NCBI GenBank assembly: GCA_032207245.1
Contig: CM063502.1
Location: 47,941,404-48,005,403 of the forward strand
Length of the DNA: 64,000 bases
Direction of reading: 5' to 3'
DNA from: Pardosa pseudoannulata
Taxonomy: Eukaryota > Arthropoda > Arachnida > Araneae > Lycosidae
Shown: in pieces, positions 12,608 to 24,277 of the stretch
How positions within the stretch are numbered: the first letter of the stretch is position 1
How the letters are laid out: every line of letters begins with the position of its first letter
The notes under the pieces: generated by a model
The model's database searches: none
Told to the model about the DNA's origin: nothing
The model's input: the letters and a program-made list of their open reading frames with translations, nothing else
Made by a program: the position numbers and the translations under genes

Positions 12608-15534
12608 ACATTATTTGCAAAGTCCGTAGCTCAGATCGAAGATACAGTTCAATTTAATATAGAAACATCTCTAAGAATAGCTACCAATTAATCAAAAAGA
12701 GACTTAACTGTCCTGGCAAGAAAAGGAATCAATACGAATTGAAATTTTATGATAAGAACTGTTTCGGTGTTTTCAGAGCTGCGGGTTCTGTAAGCAGACT
12801 CAAATTTTAAAAGGTCTTTAGTATATATTTTTTGTTAACTTTTTCAATGACAGATATGTTGAAAAGCTTTAATCAAAAAAGGCAGAGTAAAAAGCTTTTT
12901 AAAATATGGTTGTCTGCTAGATGTAAGTTGGTTTTTCTGTAGTCTAAAGGTTTATTTTTCAAATTCTTTTAGCTATTTCAATTTTAATGAAATAAAAGTT
13001 AATTATATATTTCTTTTGGCATTTTATATGGTGAATATTAATATACGCTCCGAGAAAAAGGGTCTTTTGCAAAGCACCGGTAGACAGACTGGTGACGCCG
13101 ACACAAGGAATTGGACATCGATCGCTCAACGTATGGGCGTGCGAAAAAGCCATTATTCTCCAGTTAAGGATCTCCATTGACATTTGGACTTTTGAGTTTC
13201 AGTGGCAATGGAGATTATTATGAGAAATAAAGGGGTGAGCCGTCGGTGGATCAAAGGTGTTCGCTGGCATTGTAGATCCAAGTTCAAGGAATTGAAAGGA
13301 AAATGACCCCACAAATAGCCAGATGGTAAAAAAATTGTCTAATTGGTGGACGGGCCAGCTGTCGTAAATACAAGGGGACGAATGAGAGAAAGGAGTAATA
13401 TGCCTCGGACGGAGGTTTCTTTTAAGGTTAAAAAAAAGGAAAAGATAGTTGGGGAAGAATAACAACAGGTAGAGGACAAAAAATGTTATCTCTCTCCTTT
13501 AGTTTCTTGCGCGACTGAGACAGACTACGTCCTGGCGATAAATACTTTTCTGTGGAAGTGGTTATGCCTTAATAATCATTTTTTAATCTCCAATAAATTG
13601 TTATTGTTTTATTAAAAAATCATGCCAATCTTTTTTTGTGAGTAGTCCAAGAACACACTGAATTGTCCCCAAAACTTATAGTGATAACGGAACTATTAAT
13701 TATTTGCCAGGACCGTTCGGCCAAGAGATTTGCATACACTTTCAGAATCTTGCAGTGATCCTTCTAATAACAGGGTCCTAAACAAATTTCCGTCCTGGGT
13801 TTCTATTGCTATAGGTTCGCCACTATCGTATTCTGGAACCTAAACTTTGTTTAGATTCGTGCGAAAATTCCGTTTCAACATCTATTCTAAGTCTTGTGAC
13901 AAAAGGTTTCTGTCGCCAGGAGCAGATATTAAATTTATCTTTCTTTTCCTACAAAATATGATATTATCATAAAGATAAAATTTGCCGGAGTGAGCAAAAT
14001 ATTAAGCTGCAAAGATATTTTTTTCTCCAAAATTAAAAGTTCTTTTCTAGGAAACAAAATTTAAGTGTGACATCAAGTCTTGAATGAAAATATTAATAAA
14101 CTAGTCGCAAATAGTATTATTTTAGCCGCAAACAGTATTATTTAAGAAAATTTATTCATAATCGGAAATTATAATAAATATTATTCAAAAACAAATGAAT
14201 TTTACCATTGCCATAGATAGCCATTTTTTTCCTCTGGAGAAAATCATTTTTAGCATTAACATTTACTATATTTGTAACATCGGTGTATCAAACTTTTATT
14301 TGTGCCATCTAAAAAAACATGTAATTTAGGGAAAACCAGTCCATATTTATTTTTGACGGAGCTAGGCTTGGCAAAGTCTATAGCAATTGTAATCTTGCAT
14401 TAACGCCACTTAAATGTCCTAGAGATATTAATTGAGACAAACACTCTTTAAAACTACAATTTATTGCTTCAAATTTTAGAAACCTGGACGGTCCTGCTGT
14501 ATGTTCAGGCAACAAGTCAGTTCGCTCTCGGCGAGATTTTTTATCTCTCCATCACTAAACAAATATAGAATTCTATACTTATTTTTAATGAAGTATTTTT
14601 GAAGAAAACACATATGAAGTGCTCCTGAACATCGACACAATTTTACTCCAATATTTATTATAAATGTATATGTTTCGCTTAATAGCAGTTTTAAAAAATG
14701 AGATTCCTTTTATTGTATGGTCTGTAGGAACATATCAACTTATAGATTGCAAAGATCAAGTTGTGTGATTCTTGATTTTCGATTATAACACTAAATAAAG
14801 GATTCATGTAGAAGTAGATGTGTAAACGGCTTTTCAGTGTTTCAGTTTCCTTGAATTATATGGTGAATTTTTCAATGATCTTTTGAATTTATGAATTGAA
14901 TCTTTTAAAATCTGTAGTTTCCCGGTCATTCTCCGTCTCTTATATTTTGTCAATCCATTATTTCTGAAAACCTCCAGAAAAATTTTATCTTGTTTCGAAA
15001 TCTTTTTACAATTCTCACCATAACTACTATTACATGGTTTCTTCCTTGAAGACTCAGGTAATAGGTTTTAAGGAGATTTTTTTTATATCAGTTAAAAAAG
15101 ATAACTTATTTAGAAATTCTGGGTTTGGAATTCCTTTTAGTTTTATGGTATCAGAAGAGACAAACTTATAAAGGAACACACGAATTTTCCTGGAAAAAAA
15201 AAAGATAAAAAGAAAATAGTTTCTTTCACTTAGACACTTTAGAGGGTTTTACAATAGCAAATCTCTATATTCTGACTCAATTTCCATGAAAAGCTGGTAT
15301 AGTTTTCTGCGTAAAAGGGCCCAATCCATTTTGATATTTTAAGTTTCAAGGTTACCACAATGACACCACAATGTTTGCCGGGGTTCTGAGTGAAGAAGAT
15401 TTATAAAAGTTTTTTCACTTTTTTTGCCCTTCTAAGTTCAGAAAATTAAGAAAGTTTTTGAAGGACTAGGAAATATTTTTCTCTTAAAATTAATTTTTGT
15501 TCAAAAATCTTTTACGTGCTTTAAAGGTAGCCTC
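12224..15534. other. Intergenic, mostly unassigned
   Basis: It contains the compound microsatellite at 12527 and a GC-richer stretch at 13070-13560 (gcaccggtagacagactgg, ttgcgcgactgagac) that may be a retroelement fragment. No coding evidence. Confidence 0.5.
12527..12604. repeat. Compound (CA)n-(A)n-(GA)n microsatellite
   Basis: CA, then about 24 A, then GA, without interruption. Confidence 0.95.
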
Positions 15535-15775
15535 AAGGGTCACTAGTTGGAACTCCTTATCTATAGTGTTGAGATCTGGAGTTCTGACTGCTCAATCCAT
15601 CTGATGGACTTCCCTTTATTAAGAAAATTTTCGACCAGATGAGCTGTGTGGCTACATATTGTCATCTATTACATGAAATCAGTACCATATAAAAGAGCTA
15701 CAAAATCTCATCCATATACCTCGTACCAGTCACAAGTGCATCTTTCAAATACGTAAAAGAGTGGACGGGCTTTCA
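15535..15775 (-). pseudogene. Tc1-type transposase remnant (catalytic region)
   Basis: On the minus strand, in broken frames, I read LVTGTRYMDEIL, then DDN followed after a stop by TAHLVENFLNK, then a decayed D-AVRTPDLNTI. These follow the order of Tc1 transposases (VTGxRYxDEIL, QDNARPHTAHL, WPARSPDLNPIE). Several stops and frameshifts make it dead. The open frame at 15745-15930 (minus) probably belongs to the same relic. Confidence 0.6.
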
Positions 15776-18700
15776 ACTTGATGCTTGCCTAAATCATCAA
15801 ATCTCTGCTCACATAATGGTAGATTTCTTGGACAATGGTGGTCAGTAGCAGGTCCAGGGTTTTCGCGAAGTGAAACTAAGTCAAGAACCAATGTCTGTGC
15901 TGAATTATGACCCATTAATGAAGAAAACACCCTCTTGTAATCTCATTTCTAACTATTTGGTCAGCATATGTAAAAGGATTTTGCGAAAGGAATTACCAAT
16001 CCAAAGTATAAACAAAAAATTCAATTTAATTTTTTTATACGAGATACATTTTAAAATGAAAACAACAACATTACATTAAAAAAATCTTAAGTGCCTAATG
16101 TGTAAGCTAATCAGATCATTTCATAGCTAAGCTTTCAGCATTATAGTCATTTAAATCCCTAATCCTAGAGTTATCCAAGGCTTCAAACTGTTAATTTTTT
16201 ATTTTACAATTGAGTTAAAAACAAATAAAAAGAAATCGGTTCAGCTCCGTTTGCATTCCAGAAAAAATAGTATTTCCCCTTTCCCTTCCGGCTTGAATCC
16301 TTAAACTTATCAAAATCCAATAAGGTCTTTCTTGAAGTCTTCCGTATGTCATTCTCCAAAAAACATGAGGAAAATGAGTTCAAACGCTGCTGCCTCAGTG
16401 TCCTACGAAATAAAATTATCCGTTCTTTTGATAGTAGCAGTAGCGTCTGTTAGTATCAGGAAAGTACAAACTGCTATAAAAATAAAGAGTTCAAAATTAT
16501 GTGACATTTGTAGTCAAAGTTAGACTGTGATTGCACAAATTTCAAGCTACGATTATAGTGGACACTACAGAATTTGTAAAAAAAAATATATTGCAATCTG
16601 TAAACAAGGGAAAGTTAATTCCAGTTTTGCATTACATAGAATTAATTTAAATGTTAAATGATTATTGCAAGTCAAATGACAAACACAGATTAGTACTCGT
16701 GTGCTCGTGGAAGCTCCCAGCAAGTCCCCGCAGTTTCGTGTGTTAACACAGAACTTACGCAAAACGATGATTCATTCAACAAGTGACTTTCTGAACAGAA
16801 AAAACACCTAGACTATCTTTGTTTAATTTTTCCACATAAAAGATAGTACAGACATATTTGAATTCTACCAATGATAAGTAGACTCCACGATGCTAGAAAA
16901 ATTACAAGTATACCAATATCATAAGTTTAAATTTCCGGTGAAGTGGATTTTAGATATAATGCAATATGCTTGATACACACATTTTATATGATGGTTTCTC
17001 AAATTATGGAGGAAATTCGCTTCTGTACTCCAAAATTCACTCAGTTACATTCATTAATAGCCCATGATTCGTTAGAGTGATGTAAGGACCATACCTCAAT
17101 GGTTTGTTTCCAAACTTGCGTATCATCTTACAGACATTTGTGCGTATCACTTTCATGCGTTTGTTCAAAGTACGTGATGTCGATGGTTGTTATGCCTATG
17201 GGTTGCGGTTAAAAGTATTTATCACTGTGTTTATTTAATGGATACTCATTTAGATGTTCATTATTCGTCGGTGGTATAGTAATTTCCTCATAATACCTTA
17301 TTTGTTTTCTAATAACATATATCTAGATCAAGATTTTATTGAAAAAAATTTGACATACTTATTTGATTTTGGAAGAATTCCATAAAATGTAAGTGATGAT
17401 AAATAAACTAAAACCATTGTTTTGATTTATGTGAACATAAATTATAAGAATCGGTGATAACGCAATTGTCATTTTTAGTAAGTTTTGTTTAAATGTTTGA
17501 TTCTCTATAAATTTATTTATTTTTTGTGCCTGTACGTTTGTTATTCAGAAAATTGCACAGTAATCGCTCTATGCATTTCAATTCATCTGTGAAATCAGTA
17601 CATACATTTAGCCAAATTAACTATCGTAATAAAAGATTTGACAACTGTTTCTAAAAACTGTAAAATCTTATAGTATAATTTTTTAGAAATTGTTTCTAGC
17701 ATGTTTTACCAGAAGCTTAACTCATTTATCAGGACCGTCACATCTTACTAATGTACCACTGTTATATGCCAATTGAGTGATACCAAAATTATAAACCAGG
17801 CTTTCATCAAAACAAGCTTCTAATTGATAAGTATTTCACTGTATTACTTTCCATTTAATAGCAAACAGCTAATGATTATCTCATTGTTGTACATTATACA
17901 TAAAATCAGTGTTTACTTATTATTTAAAAATATAAAGCTGAAAGTGTTATATCAGATGACATTAAAAATATTTATCACTTCATTTATTTAAATCTATTGT
18001 TTTAAGACTAGAATTGTGTTAAGGTAATGTTAAACATGCATGATGTATAAAAAATTTACAGTTTTCTATTTTTTAATCAAATACCCATTTTATTTTGCTC
18101 TAAAATTAAAGAAAAATTAGTCCATCTTTTATTAAGCAGTACAACAGTAAACCGTAGCACTCCAAACCAATATTGTTTATTAACTTAGCAAATAAATTAA
18201 ATACCTAGTTTTGTAGTAAATAAATATAGAATGTGAAGAAATGTAAATTTAAGGTTTGGAAATTTTCAGTGTAATAGTATTTATTTTTTATATAATTTTT
18301 TTCATTATTAAAGGTGTTTTGGTTCAAATTTTATTTCAATTATCAAATAATTTCATTTTTAAAAATAATTGATATTTTAAAACCGTTGAACTGAATAAAA
18401 TATTGTTTTTTTTTTTTTTTAAATTAGCTTTCAATAAGTTTTGAACACATTTTACAAGATTGCCAACTGCTCCAGTAGTTTCTCCAAAAATCTGAGTAAA
18501 ATATGCACCTCTGCATATTATATTAATTACTCTGAAAAAAAAAAAAATCATTCAATTATAAGATTTTTCCAATGAAATGGGTAGTTGGCTGATGCTAAAA
18601 ATGCAATTGCCATGCCCTTCAGTGGAATAAAATAATTTTTATAATGTACCAGACTATTTTTTATACAGCTAGGTGTTTGGACAAACAAGAAAAAAAAATC

Positions 18701-19108
18701 CAGTTCTAATGATAATAATGCAATATTCTGTTATATAATATATTTGTTATAGTATAATGTAACTAACATAAGAGTAACATAATGTAACATTGTCATTCAG
18801 GGTTTTATTTTGTTTACTTATATATTTAACTGTAGCATTTAATTAAATAGTGAAATAAATTGTATTATCTTAATATGATCATGTGTAGCAAAAATATTTA
18901 TATTTTTTTATTTTTCGTAGTAGCACTTATGATATTCACCAGAGTCAAAACACTAGAATAAACATACAAAAAGAAACAACAAACAAGTAACAATAAAACA
19001 ATAGCAAAATAAAATATTAAAAGGTAAACGAAAAATAAGTTAAAAGTTATATAGACAGGAGGGCCTGTAGCTGTTCTCCAGCCTTTCAGTATCTATTATA
19101 AAGATCTC
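15776..19108. other. Intergenic, nothing clear
   Basis: AT-rich, with the tail of the Tc1 relic at its start. I see no exon-like similarity on either strand. A dymeclin 5'-UTR exon could lie here or downstream, unseen. Confidence 0.5.
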
Positions 19109-19121
19109 CAATGACTGCTGG

Positions 19122-19298
19122 GTTGAACGATGGCCAAATGATAGAGCACTGCTCTTTAGTACCAGGGTTTGCAGGTTTGAGTCCTGCAGCAGGCCTGGAT
19201 GATTGTAGAAATTTGGAATTGGCTTTAAGCAGTAGGTCCTGGTCTCATTATCCCTTGTGAGCAAAACAGTAGACCATAGCATTCCAAACCAAACCAAC
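19122..19298 (+). mobile_element. tRNA-derived SINE, near full length, older
   Basis: Same layout as the 6766 and 20204 copies. Flanks caatgactgctgg (19109-19121) and cagtggttgctgg (19299-19311) match 10 of 13. Box B reads ggtttgagtcc. Confidence 0.8.
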
Positions 19299-19485
19299 CA
19301 GTGGTTGCTGGACATGCTCCAAAATGCTAGCCATACATTACTTGATCTTTTATGCATAAGACTTATTTTGGGGATGAGAGCATCCCAAATCTGTTTAAAT
19401 ACAGAGCAAGGCAATCATAACCAGTTTCAAGCCTTTATAAATATATAAATACATCTAAAAACCCCATTGTTTCTCAAGTTTATGT

Positions 19486-19504
19486 AAAAAGGTTGGCAAC
19501 CCTG
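19486..19504 (-). mobile_element. hAT-like terminal inverted repeat fragment
   Basis: aaaaaggttggcaaccctg is the exact reverse complement of the common hAT end CAGGGTTGCCAACC + T run. I could not identify the opposite end with confidence. Confidence 0.4.
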
Positions 19505-20203
19505 ATTTTGTCCAAAAAATGTGGTAGGATATTTATTGCTAAATTATATTGATCGTTTCATATTTTTAGTATATTGTAACATATAACAGTTCCATGTTTA
19601 TTACTTAAATGAAAGAATTAACTTATCTATTTTAAATAAATTTGATATACTTAATTCATAAGAAAGTAGTACTTACATATTTAGAAAGCTTTTGCATTGT
19701 TTTCCTTGAATTTCCACATTCTATTGATCTACAGTATTGATTCTAATGTAAACTTAGCATAATGTAGACTTTACTTAGTCTTCCTTATTATAGTTCTTGA
19801 ATTATCTAAATAGTCAGTACAACCTTTGCTGTAATTATCAGTACATTTTGTATTTTTATAAATCCCTTCAAGCCTTTATTGTAGATGGTTTCATAACAGT
19901 TTTGTTGTGTAGGATTTTTAGGCTTTATTCCATACAATATATTCTTGCAAAGTTTCCTTAGAACAAAAAATACATAAACCTTACATTCTTTATTTTTGTT
20001 TACAATAAAATATTTTTCTAAATCAGTGATTTCAATTGTGTCATAGGTAGATGTTAAGTTTTTAACAAGAATCAGAATATGGAATAAAACATTCAGTTTT
20101 GATTAACACCACTATCAGTATCATATATATAGTGAAACACTGCTAGAAAAAGCAATCAACTTTCAGTAGAGGTAAGAAATTTTCAGTAGGATTCAAACTA
20201 ACT

Positions 20204-20388
20204 GATGGCCGAACGATGGCTGAATGGTTAGGGTGTTGACCTTCGGAACCGGAGTTCGTGGGTTCGAATCCCACTATGGCATGGATGTTCGTAGCCGTTC
20301 GGAATCGGCTTTAAGCAGTAGGTCCCGGTCTCATTAGCCCTCGTGTTGCAAAAAGTAGACCGTAGCGCTCCAAACCAAACCAAACAAA
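20204..20388 (+). mobile_element. tRNA-derived SINE, best-preserved copy
   Basis: 185 bp: box-A-like tggctgaatggttaggg, box B gggttcgaatcccac, the body, then a tail of caaac repeats. A perfect 10-bp target duplication caaactaact lies at 20194-20203 and 20389-20398. This is the youngest-looking full-length copy and the best family reference in the window. Confidence 0.9.
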
Positions 20389-20545
20389 CAAACTAACTAT
20401 GAAATGAACCCAATCCCAGCATTAGTTCCATTTTGTAACTTGAAACAGAACTATGACCCCAAACAATTGCCATCAGTAAGGATATATAGGGATCACATGT
20501 ATGTTATTAAAAGGATTAGTTTTTGGTCAGAAATTATGCCTTTCC

Positions 20546-20824
20546 TTTCTGAGGATTTATAGTTTCAGAATCCTGAAATTGAGTCAGAAGTGAAAGGCAA
20601 GCATCCTTTTTAATAAATCTCAACCACTGTAGTCAAGCAGACTTAAAAAGTGATTGTATAGATTGAATAACATTATCCCTAATGAGTTTTCAAAATTCTT
20701 CAAGCTCCCCTTGTTATTTTGAATTCATCTCAGGTATCTGATTAAAAGAAAAACAGCTATTGTGGGGAATGGCTACTTTTTCACTTTCAGTAGTTAAAAA
20801 TTACTGTACAAAGTTCAGTGTATG

Positions 20825-20888
<64 letters not shown>

Positions 20889-21000
20889 GAGTTAGAGGAT
20901 GTTTTCTCTTTCTAAGGATTTATAGTTTTAGAATTTGCTGAAATTTAATTAGGCAACAAAAGGCAAGGTTTTCGTAATTAAATCTCGTCTTGCAGTTGTG
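20546..21000 (+). repeat. Direct repeat pair of about 90 bp around a (TA)n tract
   Basis: 20546-20635 and 20909-21000 share aggatttatagttt(c/t)agaat, aaaggcaag and taaatctc in order. Between them lies the (TA)n tract at 20829-20885. Confidence 0.55.
20829..20885. repeat. (TA)n microsatellite
   Basis: 57 bases of TA after a short tatg stretch. Confidence 0.95.
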
Positions 21001-21901
21001 CTGGCCTGGACTGAGATGAAAGAACTGCTTTACTCAGAATTAATTCTTGAGAAATTTCAACCATCTCTAATTCTGTTGACCTGTCAGTAGTTCAGAAAAT
21101 AGTAAGAGTCTAGCTATATGAAAATGTATATTCATTTCATGTCACCAAGCTCTATTCAGTAAAATGCTCTGCATTCAGGTTTTGTGTATTAATATTGTTG
21201 ATGTTAATAATACATTTATGAAGACTTTGTTTTTTAAATTTCCTCTGCTAGATCTCTGTTTCAAATATCCATCTTGAATTTGCATATCCAATACTTTTTC
21301 TAGATAGGGTTCTGGATATTAAAAAATCAGCTTACTATTTAATTACTAATTTATTTTATTATTTATTAACCTTTTGCTATAGTATGTTAAAGCAAGTATT
21401 TTTTATCAGTATATAGTGTAGAAACATGCTTGATTAAATAATAATTTTCATGTTCATATATAATTTTATTATTAGTCTTTTAATAATTAAAAAAATATGA
21501 ATATGCCATATTAATGAAAAAAATGTTTCATTCATTTCACCATCCTATTTTAGTGATTTTGCAAGTTTGAGTTACCCTCTAACATGATGGAAATGTATTG
21601 CTAATTATAAAGGATTTAAAAATAACATCCATGCATCTGAGTTTGTTAATATAACTATTCTTTTTCTTGTCCACCAAGTTCAGCTGCCATTGAACAAGTT
21701 TTATTGAACATTGGACATATAAATTCGAAATTTCTCAATTCTATTAGGTATTGATAAATGCTCAAAATTGTTCATGTATTATCAAATGTTACATAGTAGT
21801 TTTAATCTTGACTTATAAAAGATTATATATTTTGTAACAGTTTATCATTATGTTGATTGCTGACCATTTATTTTTAATAAATAATTTATCTTAAAAAGAT
21901 C

Positions 21902-22076
21902 GCCTAACGATGGCTGAATTGTTAGAGTGCTGGCCTTCGGTACTGAGTTCGTGGGTTCAAATCCCATTGAGGCATGGATGTTCATAGCCATTCAGAATTG
22001 GCTTTAAACAGTAAGCCCCGGTCTCGTTAGTCCTTGTGTTGCAAAAAGTAAACCATAGCACTCCAAACCAAACCAA
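21902..22076 (+). mobile_element. tRNA-derived SINE with perfect 14-bp target duplication
   Basis: Full-length copy flanked by atcttaaaaagatc at 21888-21901 and 22077-22090. Box B reads gggttcaaatccc. Confidence 0.9.
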
Positions 22077-22271
22077 ATCTTAAAAAGATCCAATTTTACC
22101 TAATTTTTAAATATAAAGAAAAGAGACTTTTTAAATGCAAATAAAAAGACAATATAGTACTACGCAGTTATTTCTCCACCCTGATTATTGTATTGCACGC
22201 AAATACAATTGTTTAATTAATCTTGTAATCTATAAATAGAAAATCCTGTTTAGAAAACAAATTATTTTAAC

Positions 22272-22451
22272 TACTTTTAATTGTACTCTGAGATGTACTA
22301 TTATTATATTTGATGTTTAAAATCCAATTAGTATTTAGTGATTACTTTGAGTACAATTAAAAGTAATTGGTTACTTTTAATTGATTAGAACATAATTACT
22401 TTAATTACATAAAATACAATTAAAGTTAATAAATTACTTTTAATTGTATTG
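22272..22451. repeat. Cluster of inverted repeats built on tacttttaattgta
   Basis: Perfect 17-bp arms tacttttaattgtactc (22272-22288) and complement (22349-22365); then ggttacttttaattg and a further imperfect hairpin around 22410-22450 (aatacaattaaa ... tttaattgtatt). Likely a fold-back element remnant. Confidence 0.6.
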
Positions 22452-22682
22452 CATATTTTAAATAACATAGCTAAGATTTTGAGGTTTTGAAAGTTTAATC
22501 CAGTTTAAACATATGTCAAAAACTGAACATTGTCATTTTCATTAATTGAATAAAGGAGAATTATAAAATAATTATTCTTTCATTTAGTATGCAAAAGGCA
22601 CATAATAAATATTTGATTTATACACTTTTTTTTCTCAATTGATGCTTTTTGATTGATATGTTGTCAACTTTATTACTGGATA

Positions 22683-22938
22683 TTAACCCGATTGTGACCA
22701 ACATCTCATGGACATGACACAGCGATTCCACTTTTATCAGCCCATCGTCGCCTGTACGTGAAGCGATACCTGTACGATTGATATTGAGAGACCTGCACCG
22801 CGTATGCGTAAATGGAAATCGGAACGTTTTATTTGAATTTTTAAATGTTAGATTTAATTACTAGATGGCATTAAACGGCAACAGTTTTCAGAATGGTCAA
22901 CTCATATAGCATTTATATCCTGGTCCTCAAGGGGTTAA
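22683..22938. mobile_element. piggyBac-type MITE, 256 bp, copy 1
   Basis: The ends are TTAAcccg and ggggTTAA, the piggyBac signature (TTAA target, CCC/GGG termini). It is homologous along its length to 59816-60064: shared stretches include attgatattgagagac, tttttaaatg and tagatggc ... aaacggcaac. No coding capacity. Confidence 0.75.
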
Positions 22939-24234
22939 ATAATGTTACATAAATATACAAAATAAAATACATAAAAAATACAAAACACCCATTTGAGTTA
23001 TGCGTAATGTTAATCTTAATATTGTAATCTTTCTATACTGCAGCTGAAAAATGTACTTAAAATTTCATTAAAAATTCTTAAAGTAAGATTTCTTAAAATA
23101 TTTAATTGAAATCCTTTAAGTCATACTACCAGAAAAATATAGAACCTTTAGTGGGGAGCCTTATTTTTTTTATGATTGAATACTAATGTTAATACACATG
23201 TTTGGACTAAAATAATAACTAATCAGATGATTTGTATACTCTCTTATATTTACAAGTTGTATTGTACACCCCACTCCTGAAGTTCTAAAAAGAAACATTA
23301 AATTTCAATTTGGGATCATTTATGAATTTAAAATTACAAATTTCTGAATATAGATCACCCAAAATATATCTCTTTATAATATTTTTATTCTGTATATTCT
23401 GTTCTGCATGCATCTCAGTCTGTATATGTATTTATATATTAGGTGATCCAAAAGTCAGAAAACTTAAAAATTAAACAATTTATCAGCAAATAAAGCTATA
23501 AACCAAGTTTCTTACTAATTGAATGAAAATAAATCTAGATTTGTGTGATAAAAGCAATAACATCAAAAAACAAAACAAAAAAATGCCAAAGTAAATCTGT
23601 AGGCAATCAAAAGATTGTACTGTGAATCTTCATTTGACTATCAGATGACTAACAGGTTGAATATTGCTTACCAGCTAATTACATGTGTTTAATATGCTTT
23701 CTACAGAAATCCAGAATCTTAACTGTGAGACGGGTCATCACAGCAGTAAGCATAATTTCTGTCAGTATGCTGTCATATTGCTGAGGGATGTCCCCTTCTT
23801 GCATGCAGTATCAAAGTGCCTGTAACTTAAAATTTCTCAATCATTTTGATCAATAAAGAATGTGAAACATTTAACACATGTAGTGATATATCTACAATAC
23901 TGCACTGGTACTATTTAAACATTCTTGATGTACAGTTTAACTAACAGTGTCCTCCACTAGGGATAGCTTTACTAAATATATAGCTTTGACCACCAGAATC
24001 TTGTGCAGATTCTCTTGTAAGCTATCTACTGCTTTGTATAATCCAGTGACAGAAAACTCATAATGAATAAGAGGTAAAAGAAAAACTAGTCAAGACATAT
24101 TTTGCTTATGTTACAAAAAAAACCTATCTTTATTATCCATTTGGTATAAACCACATCTTTTTATCTTTATTCATTAATTATTCAATTTAAAATTTGCTCT
24201 GACTTTAGAATCACCTGGCATATGAAACTTTCAT

Positions 24235-24277
24235 TATGTATCTTCCTCATTTCTTAATTTTTTCTCATTACAGAATC
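24235..24277 (+). other. Probable 3' splice site of a 5'-UTR intron, directly before the dymeclin start
   Basis: A long T/C-rich tract ends in cattacag at 24273, and the ATG follows four bases later with G at +4. This looks like the acceptor of an intron in the 5' untranslated region, so the dymeclin promoter should lie further upstream at an unidentified place. I could not pick its donor among several weak candidates in 12-24 kb. Confidence 0.6.

Noticed and set aside
20204..20280. tRNA-like head with A and B boxes
   Set aside because: Part of a SINE with target duplications and a non-tRNA body; it does not fold into an obvious complete tRNA and similar heads recur in the other copies.
24236..24277. 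Upstream in-frame Met extension of dymeclin
   Set aside because: The 14 codons are the polypyrimidine tract of an acceptor; starting there would remove the conserved myristoylated N-terminus.
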